Source of the DNA: Enterobacter asburiae
GTDB lineage: Bacteria > Pseudomonadota > Gammaproteobacteria > Enterobacterales > Enterobacteriaceae
DNA: 64,000 bases
Direction: 5' to 3'
NCBI RefSeq assembly: GCF_021440515.1
Contig: NZ_JAKCMV010000032.1
Location: forward strand, 1 to 64,000
Below are positions 46,057 to 53,608 of the stretch, piece after piece (positions within the stretch are counted from its first letter, which is position 1; each line of letters opens with the position of its first letter). Both the position numbers and the translations under genes were made by a program. The notes beneath the pieces are model-generated. The model made no database searches, had not been told where the DNA came from, and saw only the letters and a program-made list of their open reading frames with translations.

Positions 46057-46298
46057 GGTTCGCTCTGAATAAAGGGAGACAGGTTATCCTACCCGCAGAC
46101 GCCCGGCGCAATGGCCTGAATAGCCGGACTTTCTGGTCTTTCTCTTTGCAACGGCCGAAGCGGCCCGGTTTTGTGAGCGTGATTCTTTTTTTTAAAACAA
46201 GTTTTCACTTAATTTGAAAGCATGTTTGTTTGATAGTAAGGTTAAGAGGATCAGATATCCACGGCGAGCTTCGCCGCAACCCATTCAGGAGAGTAACG

Positions 46299-46937
46299 AT
46301 GAAAATTGCACTGATGATGGAAAACAGCCAGGCAGGAAAAAATGCCATCATCCTCAATGAGTTGAAAACGGTGGCCGATGAAAAAGGCTTCCCGGTCTAT
46401 AACGTCGGGATGAGCGACGAGAACGATCATCATCTGACCTACATTCATCTGGGTATTATGGCGAGCATTCTGCTCAATTCGAAAGCGGTTGATTTCGTCG
46501 TGACCGGCTGCGGCACCGGGCAGGGCGCGCTGATGTCCCTGAACATTCACCCGGGCGTAAACTGCGGCTACTGCATCGATCCGGCGGACGCGTTCCTGTT
46601 TGCCCAGATCAACAACGGCAACGCGCTGGCGCTGCCGTTTGCGAAAGGCTTTGGCTGGGGCGCAGAGCTGAACGTGCGCTTTATCTTTGAGAAAGCCTTC
46701 ACCGGCCGCAAAGGTGAAGGCTATCCGCCAGAGCGTAAAGAGCCGCAGGTGCGCAACGCCGGGATCCTCAACCAGGTGAAAGCCGCGGTCGTGAAAGACA
46801 ACTATCTCGATACCCTGCGCGCTATCGATCCGGAGCTGGTGAAAACCGCCGTAACCGGTCAGCGTTTCCAGCAGTGCTTCTTTGAAAACTGCCAGGACAA
46901 AGAGATCGAAGCCTATGTTCGCAGCATTGTAGGCTAA
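46299..46937 (+). CDS. RpiB/LacA/LacB-family sugar-phosphate isomerase
   Basis: A 212-residue protein related to ribose-5-phosphate isomerase B and the galactose-6-phosphate isomerase subunits. It has the family's active-site loop GCGTGQGA (about 83-90) with the catalytic-type Cys, the CGYCIDPADAFLFAQINNGN segment (core YCIDPADAFLF) and an extended C-terminal tail not found in the 149-residue RpiB. The ATG at 46299 has AGGAGAG six bases upstream; the frame to 46230 is not supported. It is convergent with the MFS gene (33-base gap) and absent from the E. coli locus, so it looks like an accessory sugar-catabolic gene. The substrate is unknown. Confidence 0.82.
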   Translation: MKIALMMENSQAGKNAIILNELKTVADEKGFPVYNVGMSDENDHHLTYIHLGIMASILLNSKAVDFVVTGCGTGQGALMSLNIHPGVNCGYCIDPADAFLFAQINNGNALALPFAKGFGWGAELNVRFIFEKAFTGRKGEGYPPERKEPQVRNAGILNQVKAAVVKDNYLDTLRAIDPELVKTAVTGQRFQQCFFENCQDKEIEAYVRSIVG

Positions 46938-46970
46938 TCCACGACGAGCCGGGCGGCGCTGTCTGCCCGG

Positions 46971-48389
46971 CTATCGCTTCACCGACACCGCGCTGCCTGC
47001 ATCTTTCGTCAGGCGCAGCGTATCAAACATCCCCACCAGACAAATCACGGCAATCACCGCAAACGCCAGCCGGAAGCTGATGCCCGGAATGGCGCTGAGC
47101 CCTGCGGCGGTACTGATTTTCTCCCCGATACGAATGCCAATCGCGCCGAGCGTGATCCCAAGCCCCACCGCGAGCTGCGTGGCGGTGGAAAAGAGCGTGT
47201 TGGCGTAGCTCATCTGCGCGGAAGGGACATCGGCAAAGGCCAGCGTGCTTACGGCGGTAAACTGAATCGAGCGGAACACCCCGCCAAGATAGAGGATCAG
47301 CATAATCAGCCAGACCGGGGTCTGCGGCGTGAGAAACGCGCAGGCCAGCAGCGCCAGCACGTTAAGCGCGCCGTTGATCAGCAGCAGCTTTTTAAAGCCT
47401 AAACGGCGGATGAGCGGCGTGGTGGCGGGCTTGATGGTCAGGTTGCCGACAAACACCGCCAGCACCAGCAGGCCAGAGTGAAACGCATCCATGCCAAACC
47501 CGACCTGGAACATCAGCGGCAGCAGAAATGGCACCGCGCTGATGGAGGCGCGAAACAGCGAGCCGCCGTACATCGTGACGCGAAAGGTCGGCACCTGCAT
47601 TGCGTCGAGGCGGATCATCGGCCATTGGGTGCGTTTGAAATGGCGAAGGGCATAGGCCATCGCTCCCGCGCCAACGGCTAACAGCAGCAGCGTCAGCCCC
47701 TCGTTCACGTTCTGCCCGCCCAGCGACTCCATCGCGTAGACCAGGCTTACCATCGCGACGGTGGTGGTGACAAAGCCCGGGAGATCGAAGGGCCGGCGGG
47801 TATCCTCATGCAGATCGGGGATCACGCGCAGCGCCAGAATAATCGCGACGATCCCGAGCGGCACGTTAATAAAGAAGATCCATCGCCAGTCCGCGTAGCT
47901 GGTAATAAATCCGCCCAGCGGCGGGCCGATAATGGGCGCCACCAGCGCGGGCCAGGTCAGGGTGGCGATGGCGGTAATCAGCTTGTGCTTCGGCGTGGTG
48001 CGCAGCACGGCCAGGCGACCGACGGGCACCATCAGCGCGCCGCCCATTCCCTGAAGCACGCGCATGGCGACGAACTGATCGACGGTCGTCGACAGGCCGC
48101 AAAATACTGAGGCGAGGGTGAAGATCGCCAGCGCGAGCGCGAAGACGTTGCGCGCGCCGAAGCGATCGGCAATCCAGCCGCTGGCGGGGATCAGCACGGC
48201 GAGGGTAATCAGGTAGGCGCTGATGCCGATATTCAAATCGACCGCCTGCACGCCGAAGCTTTTCGCCATGTCCGGCAGGGCGGTGGCGATGACCGTCCCG
48301 TCGAGAAACTCCATAAAGAAGGCACCGGCCACTAACAGCGCCGCAGGCGATAAGCCCCGGCTCTCTTTGCCGGAGAGGTTTTCACTCAT
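46971..48389 (-). CDS. MFS transporter, DHA2 (EmrB/MdtD-like) family
   Basis: A 472-residue inner-membrane transporter of the major facilitator superfamily with about 14 hydrophobic segments. The family motifs D1 (FMEFLDGTVIATALPDM), motif A (GWIADRFGARNVFALALAIF) and motif C region (GPPLGGFITSYADWRWIFFINVPLG) point to a drug/proton antiporter of the DHA2 group. The start has AGGAAG four bases upstream. It is not at the E. coli locus. Substrate unknown; whether it acts with the convergent isomerase is doubtful since they do not share a transcript. Confidence 0.85.
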   Translation of the reverse strand: MSENLSGKESRGLSPAALLVAGAFFMEFLDGTVIATALPDMAKSFGVQAVDLNIGISAYLITLAVLIPASGWIADRFGARNVFALALAIFTLASVFCGLSTTVDQFVAMRVLQGMGGALMVPVGRLAVLRTTPKHKLITAIATLTWPALVAPIIGPPLGGFITSYADWRWIFFINVPLGIVAIILALRVIPDLHEDTRRPFDLPGFVTTTVAMVSLVYAMESLGGQNVNEGLTLLLLAVGAGAMAYALRHFKRTQWPMIRLDAMQVPTFRVTMYGGSLFRASISAVPFLLPLMFQVGFGMDAFHSGLLVLAVFVGNLTIKPATTPLIRRLGFKKLLLINGALNVLALLACAFLTPQTPVWLIMLILYLGGVFRSIQFTAVSTLAFADVPSAQMSYANTLFSTATQLAVGLGITLGAIGIRIGEKISTAAGLSAIPGISFRLAFAVIAVICLVGMFDTLRLTKDAGSAVSVKR

Positions 48390-48504
48390 TTTCTTCCTGC
48401 CGTATCAAAAAATTTTATAAAAATTTACTGGAACTTATAAGTGCGTAAGGTACGGATTTATCGTGATTTTTTTAATAAATCATTAACACTATCGTTTTTT
48501 CAAC

Positions 48505-48550
48505 CGTGACGTTGCTCACAAAAGCGTTGATTTTTGTGATGCGGGTCATA
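48505..48550 (+). promoter_or_regulatory. Two CRP/FNR-type sites upstream of azuC
   Basis: CGTGACGTTGCTCACA (48505-48520) and TGTGATGCGGGTCATA (48535-48550) each fit TGTGA-N6-TCACA with one or two mismatches. Centres are 30 bases apart. A TTGACA at 48562-48567 lies just downstream. E. coli azuC is recalled as carbon-source controlled. Confidence 0.6.
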
Positions 48551-48608
48551 AAATAAGCGCATTGACACTAAGACCTGCATAACAAAATAAACGACCGGAG
48601 CATTCCAG

Positions 48609-48692
48609 ATGAAACTGCGCAAAATCCTGAAAAGCATGTGGGCTAACTACTGCAACACATTCAAAGACGTCCCACCGGGTGCGATGTTCTGA
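48609..48692 (+). CDS. azuC: AzuC, small membrane-associated protein
   Basis: A 27-residue protein, [19 protein letters not shown] followed by a DVPPG-containing tail, clearly orthologous to E. coli AzuC (28 residues). It is too short for most gene finders. E. coli AzuC is an amphipathic peptide that binds the inner membrane and the glycerol-3-phosphate dehydrogenase GlpD. Here F11 of E. coli is replaced by Trp and the last Arg is missing. A CGGAG lies six bases ahead of the ATG. Confidence 0.85.
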   Translation: MKLRKILKSMWANYCNTFKDVPPGAMF

Positions 48693-48694
48693 TG

Positions 48695-48720
48695 AAAAAA
48701 CCTGCTTCGGCAGGTTTTTT
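48695..48720 (+). terminator. Terminator of azuC
   Basis: AAAAAACCTGC-TTCG-GCAGGTTTTTT, a very stable UUCG-type tetraloop stem with a T run, starting two bases after the azuC stop codon. Confidence 0.93.
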
Positions 48721-48799
48721 TATGCCTGTAGACGACGAGAGGGAAGATGAAAGGGCTGACGTTTTGCTACTATGGCCGCCTTTAAATAAGGAGAAACCT

Positions 48800-49051
48800 A
48801 TGTCTCAAAACCTGAGCGCCGATCAGGAACTGGTATCTGACGTCGTGGCCTGTCAGCTGGTCATTAAACAAATCCTTGATGTGCTTGACGTTATCGCGCC
48901 CGTAGAAGTGCGCGAGAAGATGTCCAGCCAGCTGAAAAACATCGATTTCACCAGCCATCCTGCTGCGGCTGACCCGGTTACGCTCCGTGCGATCCAGAAG
49001 GCGATCGCGCTGATTGAGCTGAGATTTACGCCGCAGGGTGAATCTCACTAA
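48800..49051 (+). CDS. yecJ: YecJ, small DUF2766 protein
   Basis: An 83-residue helical protein nearly identical to E. coli YecJ ([33 protein letters not shown]). Function unknown. The ATG at 48800 has AAGGAG seven bases upstream; the in-frame ATG at 48692 overlaps azuC and its terminator and is rejected. Confidence 0.85.
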   Translation: MSQNLSADQELVSDVVACQLVIKQILDVLDVIAPVEVREKMSSQLKNIDFTSHPAAADPVTLRAIQKAIALIELRFTPQGESH

Positions 49052-49101
49052 AATAAACCGATGTTTTGAATTTAGAAACCGTTTTCTGAAAAAACGTCGA
49101 A

Positions 49102-49121
49102 GGGCGACAGCGCTGTCGCCC
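49102..49121. terminator. Palindrome between yecJ and the dcu gene
   Basis: GGGCGACAGCGCTGTCGCCC is a perfect 20-base palindrome between two convergent genes. There is no adjacent T run on either strand, only TTTTTT some distance away on the minus strand, so its terminator role is likely but not certain. Confidence 0.55.
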
Positions 49122-49130
49122 CGGCAGGAT

Positions 49131-50474
49131 TTAAAAGAAGGTCTGCACCAGCAGATAACTTGCCGCGCACGCACAGCTCACCCCAATCAGGCCCGGCAGA
49201 ATAAAGCTGTGGTTAATGATAAATTGCCCGATCCGCGTTGTTCCCGAACGGTCAAACCCGATGCAGGCCAGGTCGCTTGGATAGGTTGGCAGCACAAAGT
49301 AGCCGTAGGACGCCGGGAAGAAGGCGATCAGCATTTTCGGCTCAATCCCCAGCATTAACCCCATCGGCGCGACGGCGGTCAGCGCGGCCGCCTGGCTGTT
49401 CACCAGTTTCGAGACCAGGAACAGCACGATGGCGTAGGTCCAGGGATGGCTTTTCACCACGCCCTCAAGCGCCATTTTCAGCTCGTCCAGATGCGCCTGG
49501 AAAAAGGTATCGCTCATCCACGCCACGCCAAACACCGAGAATATCGCCACCATCCCGGCTTTGAATACCGCGCCGTTTGAAATGGCGGAGGCGTTGACCT
49601 TGCAGACCATTAGCATCACGGCACCCGCAATCAGCATCATCATCTGGATAACCAGATTCATCGACAGGGCGGTCATTTTGCCTTTTATCTCAAAGATCGG
49701 GCGCAGCTCGGGCAGGGCGCCCAGCAGCACCACCACCGCAATCCCGGCAAAGAAGATCCACGTTGACCAGTAGGCCTGTTTCGGGAAGCGCTGGTTCATC
49801 AGGGTTTCGGTGCTACCGTAAATAAACTCCCGCTGCTTCGGATCGGCAAGCTTCTGCTGGAACTCGTCGTCGTCGGCCAGATCCTTACCGCGGCGCAGGC
49901 TCCAGAGCGCCGCGATCGTCACGCCGAATAAAGACGCGGGAACGGAGACCGCTAAAATTTCCAGGATCCCCCACGCCTGGCCAATCCCGTGCTGCGCGCC
50001 GATAATCGACACCAGCGACACCACGGCAACGGAGACCGGCGAAGCGGTGATCGCCATTTGCGACGCGACAGAGGCCACCGCCATCGGGCGTTCGGGACGA
50101 ATGCCTTTTTTCAGCGCGATATCCGCAATGATGGGAAACATGGTGTAGACCACGTGCCCGGTGCCGCATAAAAACGTCAGCATCCAGGTGGTAAACGGGG
50201 CCAGCAGCGTAATGTGCTGGGGATGCTTTCGCAGCAGCCGCTCGGCAAACTGCATCATCACGTTTAGCCCGCCCGCCGTCTGTAGCGTGGCCGCACAGCC
50301 GATGACCGCAAGGATCGTGAGCATCACGTCAACGGGCGGTTTACCGGGCTGGAGGCCAAAGACAAAGCTCAGAATGAACAGGCCGATACCGCTTATCAGG
50401 CCAAGCCCCATGCCGCCAAAGCGCGTGCCGACCAGCAGGCAGAGGATAATGACAATAAACTCGATGGTAATCAT
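49131..50474 (-). CDS. DcuB-type C4-dicarboxylate transporter
   Basis: An inner-membrane carrier of the Dcu family, which exchanges fumarate, malate or aspartate for succinate during anaerobic growth. The 447 residues have about twelve helices; the N-terminal GLQPGKPPVDVMLTI and CGTGHVVYTMFPIIADIALK (core GTGHVVYTMFPII) are closer to DcuB than DcuA. The chromosomal dcuB of E. coli is elsewhere, next to fumB, so this is an additional paralogue and gets no symbol. It lies downstream of ftnB on the same strand after about 155 bases. Confidence 0.85.
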   Translation of the reverse strand: MITIEFIVIILCLLVGTRFGGMGLGLISGIGLFILSFVFGLQPGKPPVDVMLTILAVIGCAATLQTAGGLNVMMQFAERLLRKHPQHITLLAPFTTWMLTFLCGTGHVVYTMFPIIADIALKKGIRPERPMAVASVASQMAITASPVSVAVVSLVSIIGAQHGIGQAWGILEILAVSVPASLFGVTIAALWSLRRGKDLADDDEFQQKLADPKQREFIYGSTETLMNQRFPKQAYWSTWIFFAGIAVVVLLGALPELRPIFEIKGKMTALSMNLVIQMMMLIAGAVMLMVCKVNASAISNGAVFKAGMVAIFSVFGVAWMSDTFFQAHLDELKMALEGVVKSHPWTYAIVLFLVSKLVNSQAAALTAVAPMGLMLGIEPKMLIAFFPASYGYFVLPTYPSDLACIGFDRSGTTRIGQFIINHSFILPGLIGVSCACAASYLLVQTFF

Positions 50475-50630
50475 GAAGCTCCCTCGTCAATGATAGATTC
50501 TGGCTAAATCATTACACGATGTAGGGATATTCATTGGGAGCGAGATCTGATTTGTTAAATGTCAGAAAAAGCAGGGGGTTGTGAGGAGGAAACGGGCCTG
50601 CACCGAAATAAGCCGATGCAGGCGGGGCGA

Positions 50631-51134
50631 TCAGTGATGCTGGTCGTTCACGATATCGAGAAGGTGGCGGTCGGTCTGCTCCGGGCATAATCCGGCGCGT
50701 CTGGCGTTGTCAATTTCGGCGGCCAGCGCTTTAAGCAGCTCGCGATCGTGCAGCTGCTCTTTACCCATATCTTCGAGGAAATGCAGCGTGGTGCTGTCCT
50801 GCTGCGCCCTGGCTTCAACGGCAAGTTTATTAAGCGTTTCATAACGCTGATCGAACTCTTCCAGCGTTTTCTGAAACAGCTCTTCCAGACAGGAGTAGTC
50901 GTCTTCCAGTTTGTCGAACGCTTTGACAATAGGATTGGCGCCGACGTGTTTCATAAACTCAAACACGCGCATCATATGGGTCACATTGCTTTGCGCCTGG
51001 GAGCGGAAGAAGGTGGCAGAACCGTTGAGGCTGTTCTCAGAACACCAGTCACTCAAATACAAATGCAGGTTGGAGGCATAAAACTCCAGATTCATCTGTG
51101 CATTCAGTTTTTGAATCATCGCTTGAGTAGCCAT
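50631..51134 (-). CDS. ftnB: FtnB, ferritin-like protein lacking ferroxidase ligands
   Basis: A 167-residue ferritin homologue. It keeps the four-helix fold (MNLEFYASNLHLYLSDWCSENSLNG) but at the ferroxidase position FtnA's HAQEEMAHM is QAQSNVTHM, so the key Glu is missing, as in E. coli FtnB. In Salmonella FtnB aids repair of iron-sulfur clusters and oxidative-stress tolerance rather than bulk storage. The start at 51134 is preceded by AAGGATAT. Confidence 0.92.
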   Translation of the reverse strand: MATQAMIQKLNAQMNLEFYASNLHLYLSDWCSENSLNGSATFFRSQAQSNVTHMMRVFEFMKHVGANPIVKAFDKLEDDYSCLEELFQKTLEEFDQRYETLNKLAVEARAQQDSTTLHFLEDMGKEQLHDRELLKALAAEIDNARRAGLCPEQTDRHLLDIVNDQHH

Positions 51135-51674
51135 ACTTATATCCTTATTTACGGGGACGATATGTCCGTTGCTTAACCTGACCCGGCAGGTGGTAATGCT
51201 TATCGCACAACCGCATCAACGCACGATAATGAGAGCAGAATTGAAATATTCTGTTATTCCGAATGTTTCGAATAAACACGTCCTGTGCTCGTTACAAATA
51301 AGCATACCCCCTAAAGGAGTATAAGAAAACTCTTAGGAGCGCGGTTTTTACGATACATTACAACTTTTAATATAGTGAAGATGCGCAAACAGACTTACAC
51401 ATTTTGCTAATTATTAACTCATTGAAAATAAAAGATTTAAAAATAAATCAGAATAAAAATGGTGATAAATAAATGTCTTGCAGAATGAAATAGCGTCATT
51501 CTCATTAACGATTTAAAAAAGCCTATTTATTTTTGCCGATATATCCTGTAGCGCAAAAATTGCGTTAGATCATTTTTGCCCCTCATCGCTGAATATGTGA
51601 TCCCAAAGCGAGTTTGTGATACGTCACTCTGTGAAAATGAAACATCGTTTTAATGATATTTTAGTGAGGGCAAA
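51135..51674. promoter_or_regulatory. Divergent ftnB / DJ-1 regulatory region
   Basis: 540 bases without a gene. It is AT-rich, notably 51360-51540. At 51305-51321 the near-palindrome TACCCCC-TAA-AGGAGTA resembles a pair of NarL/NarP heptamers (TACYYMT) but with a three-base spacing. A small stem CGCAAAAATTGCG occurs at 51554-51566. Promoters for both flanking genes should lie here. Confidence 0.5.
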
Positions 51675-52232
51675 ATGGCTAAAGTCGCGGTGCTGCTGGC
51701 ACCAGGTTTTGAAGAAGCGGAGGCGATTATCACTATTGATATTTTGCGCCGAATGCATATTGAGGTGGAAACGCTCGCCTGCGCCGGGTCCCGCGCGGTG
51801 GTCAGCTACCACGATATTCCAATGGTGGCGGACAGCACGCTGACGGAGCGCATCGACACGCTGTATGACGCGGTGGTGCTGCCGGGCGGCCCGCAGGGAA
51901 GCGTGAATTTAGCCGCCAGCCGGGAGGTGGTGCGCTTTATTTCGGCCCACGATGAGAGCGGGAAGCTTATCTGCCCGATTTGCTCCGCCGCCGCCCGCGT
52001 GCTGGGCGGTAACGGGCTGCTGAAGGGGCGTCGCTACGTCTGCTCAGGGGATTTATGGCAAACCGTCACCGACGGGGAATATGTGGACGCGCCGGTGGTG
52101 GAGGATAAAAACCTGCTCAGCGGTAAAGGCCTCGGCCACGCCTTCGATTTTGCCCTGACGCTCGCGGCCCGTTTGCTGGGCGATGAGGCGCCGGTTCGCG
52201 ATCACGCGGACCACATCTATTACGCCTGGTAA
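51675..52232 (+). CDS. DJ-1/PfpI-family protein with CPIC motif
   Basis: A 185-residue protein of the DJ-1/ThiJ/PfpI superfamily, related to E. coli YajL; family members act as glyoxalase III, deglycases (disputed) or redox chaperones. The conserved Glu14 (PGFEEAEAI) and the nucleophile-elbow Cys103 are present, but the elbow reads C100-P-I-C103-S-A-A instead of the usual ICAAP-type sequence, adding a second Cys three residues before. The start has GAGGG seven bases ahead. It stands between ftnB and araF and is absent at this place in E. coli. Confidence 0.83.
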   Translation: MAKVAVLLAPGFEEAEAIITIDILRRMHIEVETLACAGSRAVVSYHDIPMVADSTLTERIDTLYDAVVLPGGPQGSVNLAASREVVRFISAHDESGKLICPICSAAARVLGGNGLLKGRRYVCSGDLWQTVTDGEYVDAPVVEDKNLLSGKGLGHAFDFALTLAARLLGDEAPVRDHADHIYYAW

Positions 52233-52238
52233 GCGTGT

Positions 52239-52265
52239 TGCCGGGCGCGACGTGCCCGGCCTACA
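52239..52265. repeat. REP element after the DJ-1 gene
   Basis: TTGCCGGGCGCGACGTGCCC plus GGCCTAC, a REP-type palindrome (GCCGGGC / GCCCGGC) seven bases after the stop codon; it probably stabilises or ends the transcript. Confidence 0.8.
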
Positions 52266-52546
52266 GGACGACTTTGCTGACCTTATGGATAATTCTGCTT
52301 AATCCCTTTCTATTTGTCCGACAATATCTGCCGTTTTTATGTCATTTCTCGCTGAATTTATGTACGCAATTACTGTAATTCTGCGGTGTGATGGCGCTCT
52401 CTTATGGATGATTAATTTCCCGCTAAAACTATCACCAGCACTAACGCTTATAACAAGGTAAGCGCTAATGCCTTGTTTTACGTCCGATTAAATAAGAAGC
52501 ACGCAAATCTTCCCTACAGAAAAGAATGCTCAAGCTGGAGTTTACC
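52266..52546 (+). promoter_or_regulatory. araFGH promoter region with AraC- and CRP-like sites
   Basis: About 280 bases upstream of araF. TATGGA-N7-GCTT at 52284-52300 fits an inverted AraC half-site (TAGC-N7-TCCATA read on the other strand) with one mismatch; a second TATGGA occurs at 52403-52408 without a matching partner at the right distance. TGTGATGGCGCTCTCT at 52387-52402 is a weak CRP-like site. E. coli araFGH is controlled by AraC and CRP. Confidence 0.55.
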
Positions 52547-53536
52547 ATGCACAAATTTACTAAAGCGCTGGCGGCCATCGGTCTGGCTGCCGTTATGTCA
52601 CAATCCGCTATCGCTGAAAATTTAAAACTCGGTTTTTTGGTGAAACAGCCTGAAGAACCCTGGTTCCAGACCGAATGGAAATTCGCCGATAAAGCCGGGA
52701 AAGATTTAGGTTTTGAAGTGATTAAAATCGCCGTGCCTGACGGTGAGAAAACCCTGAACGCCATCGACAGCCTGGCCGCCAGCGGCGCGAAGGGCTTTGT
52801 TATTTGTACGCCAGATCCAAAACTCGGCTCGGCCATTGCCGCCAAAGCGCGCGGGTACGACATGAAGGTGATCGCCGTGGATGACCAGTTCGTGAACGCC
52901 AAAGGCAAGCCGATGGACAGCGTGCCGCTGGTGATGATGGCCGCGACCAAAATCGGCGAGCGTCAGGGCCAGGAGCTGTATAAAGAGATGCAAAAACGCG
53001 GCTGGGACGTAAAAGAGACCGGCGTAATGGCCATCACCGCGGACGAACTGGACACCGCGCGCCGCCGTACTTCCGGTTCGATGGATGCCCTGAAGGCCGC
53101 GGGCTTCCCGGAAAAACAGATCTACAAAGTGCCAACCAAATCTAACGATATCCCGGGCGCCTTTGACGCCGCCAACTCCATGCTGGTTCAGCATCCTGAA
53201 GTGAAACACTGGCTGGTGGTCGGCATGAACGACAACACCGTGCTGGGCGGCGTGCGCGCAACGGAAGGTCAGGGCTTTAAAGCGCCAGACGTGATCGGCA
53301 TCGGCATCAACGGCGTTGACGCGGTCAGCGAACTCTCTAAAGCGCAGGCCACCGGCTTCTACGGCTCCCTGCTGCCGAGCCCGGACGTTCACGGCTACAA
53401 ATCCAGTGAAATGCTCTACAACTGGGTGACCAAAGGGGCTGAGCCGCCGAAATTCACCGAAGTGACCGACGTGGTGCTGATCACCCGCGACAACTTCAAA
53501 GAGGAGCTGGCGAAAAAAGGACTGGGCGGTAAGTAA
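52547..53536 (+). CDS. araF: AraF, periplasmic L-arabinose-binding protein
   Basis: The receptor for high-affinity L-arabinose uptake, 329 residues as in E. coli. Signal peptide MHKFTKALAAIGLAAVMSQS...AIA, then the mature ENLKLGFLVKQPEEPWFQTEW of the type I sugar-binding fold; arabinose-contacting residues in this family lie in FLVKQPEEPWF and VGMNDNTVLGG. The ATG at 52547 has GGAG six bases upstream; the ATG at 52526 is not family-like. First gene of araFGH. Confidence 0.96.
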   Translation: MHKFTKALAAIGLAAVMSQSAIAENLKLGFLVKQPEEPWFQTEWKFADKAGKDLGFEVIKIAVPDGEKTLNAIDSLAASGAKGFVICTPDPKLGSAIAAKARGYDMKVIAVDDQFVNAKGKPMDSVPLVMMAATKIGERQGQELYKEMQKRGWDVKETGVMAITADELDTARRRTSGSMDALKAAGFPEKQIYKVPTKSNDIPGAFDAANSMLVQHPEVKHWLVVGMNDNTVLGGVRATEGQGFKAPDVIGIGINGVDAVSELSKAQATGFYGSLLPSPDVHGYKSSEMLYNWVTKGAEPPKFTEVTDVVLITRDNFKEELAKKGLGGK

Positions 53537-53608
53537 TTCGCTGTGATTGCGCCCCTCCCGGCGACGCGAGGGGCCAGACGTTCACACTTCAGGAATCACG
53601 GAGTCGTT

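Larger units (their letters stand above)
48592..48720 (+). ncRNA. azuR: AzuCR dual-function RNA (approximate limits)
   Basis: The transcript of azuC, which in E. coli also acts as a base-pairing regulatory RNA (AzuR/IsrB). It would run from a start downstream of TTGACA (48562-48567) to the strong terminator at 48695-48720, about 130 bases. The 5' end is a guess because the -10 element is weak. Confidence 0.5.

Noticed and set aside
46057-46298. Sigma-28 promoter for yecR
   Set aside because: TTATCCTA near 46085 is only a partial match on the relevant strand and no TTTA lies at the needed distance.
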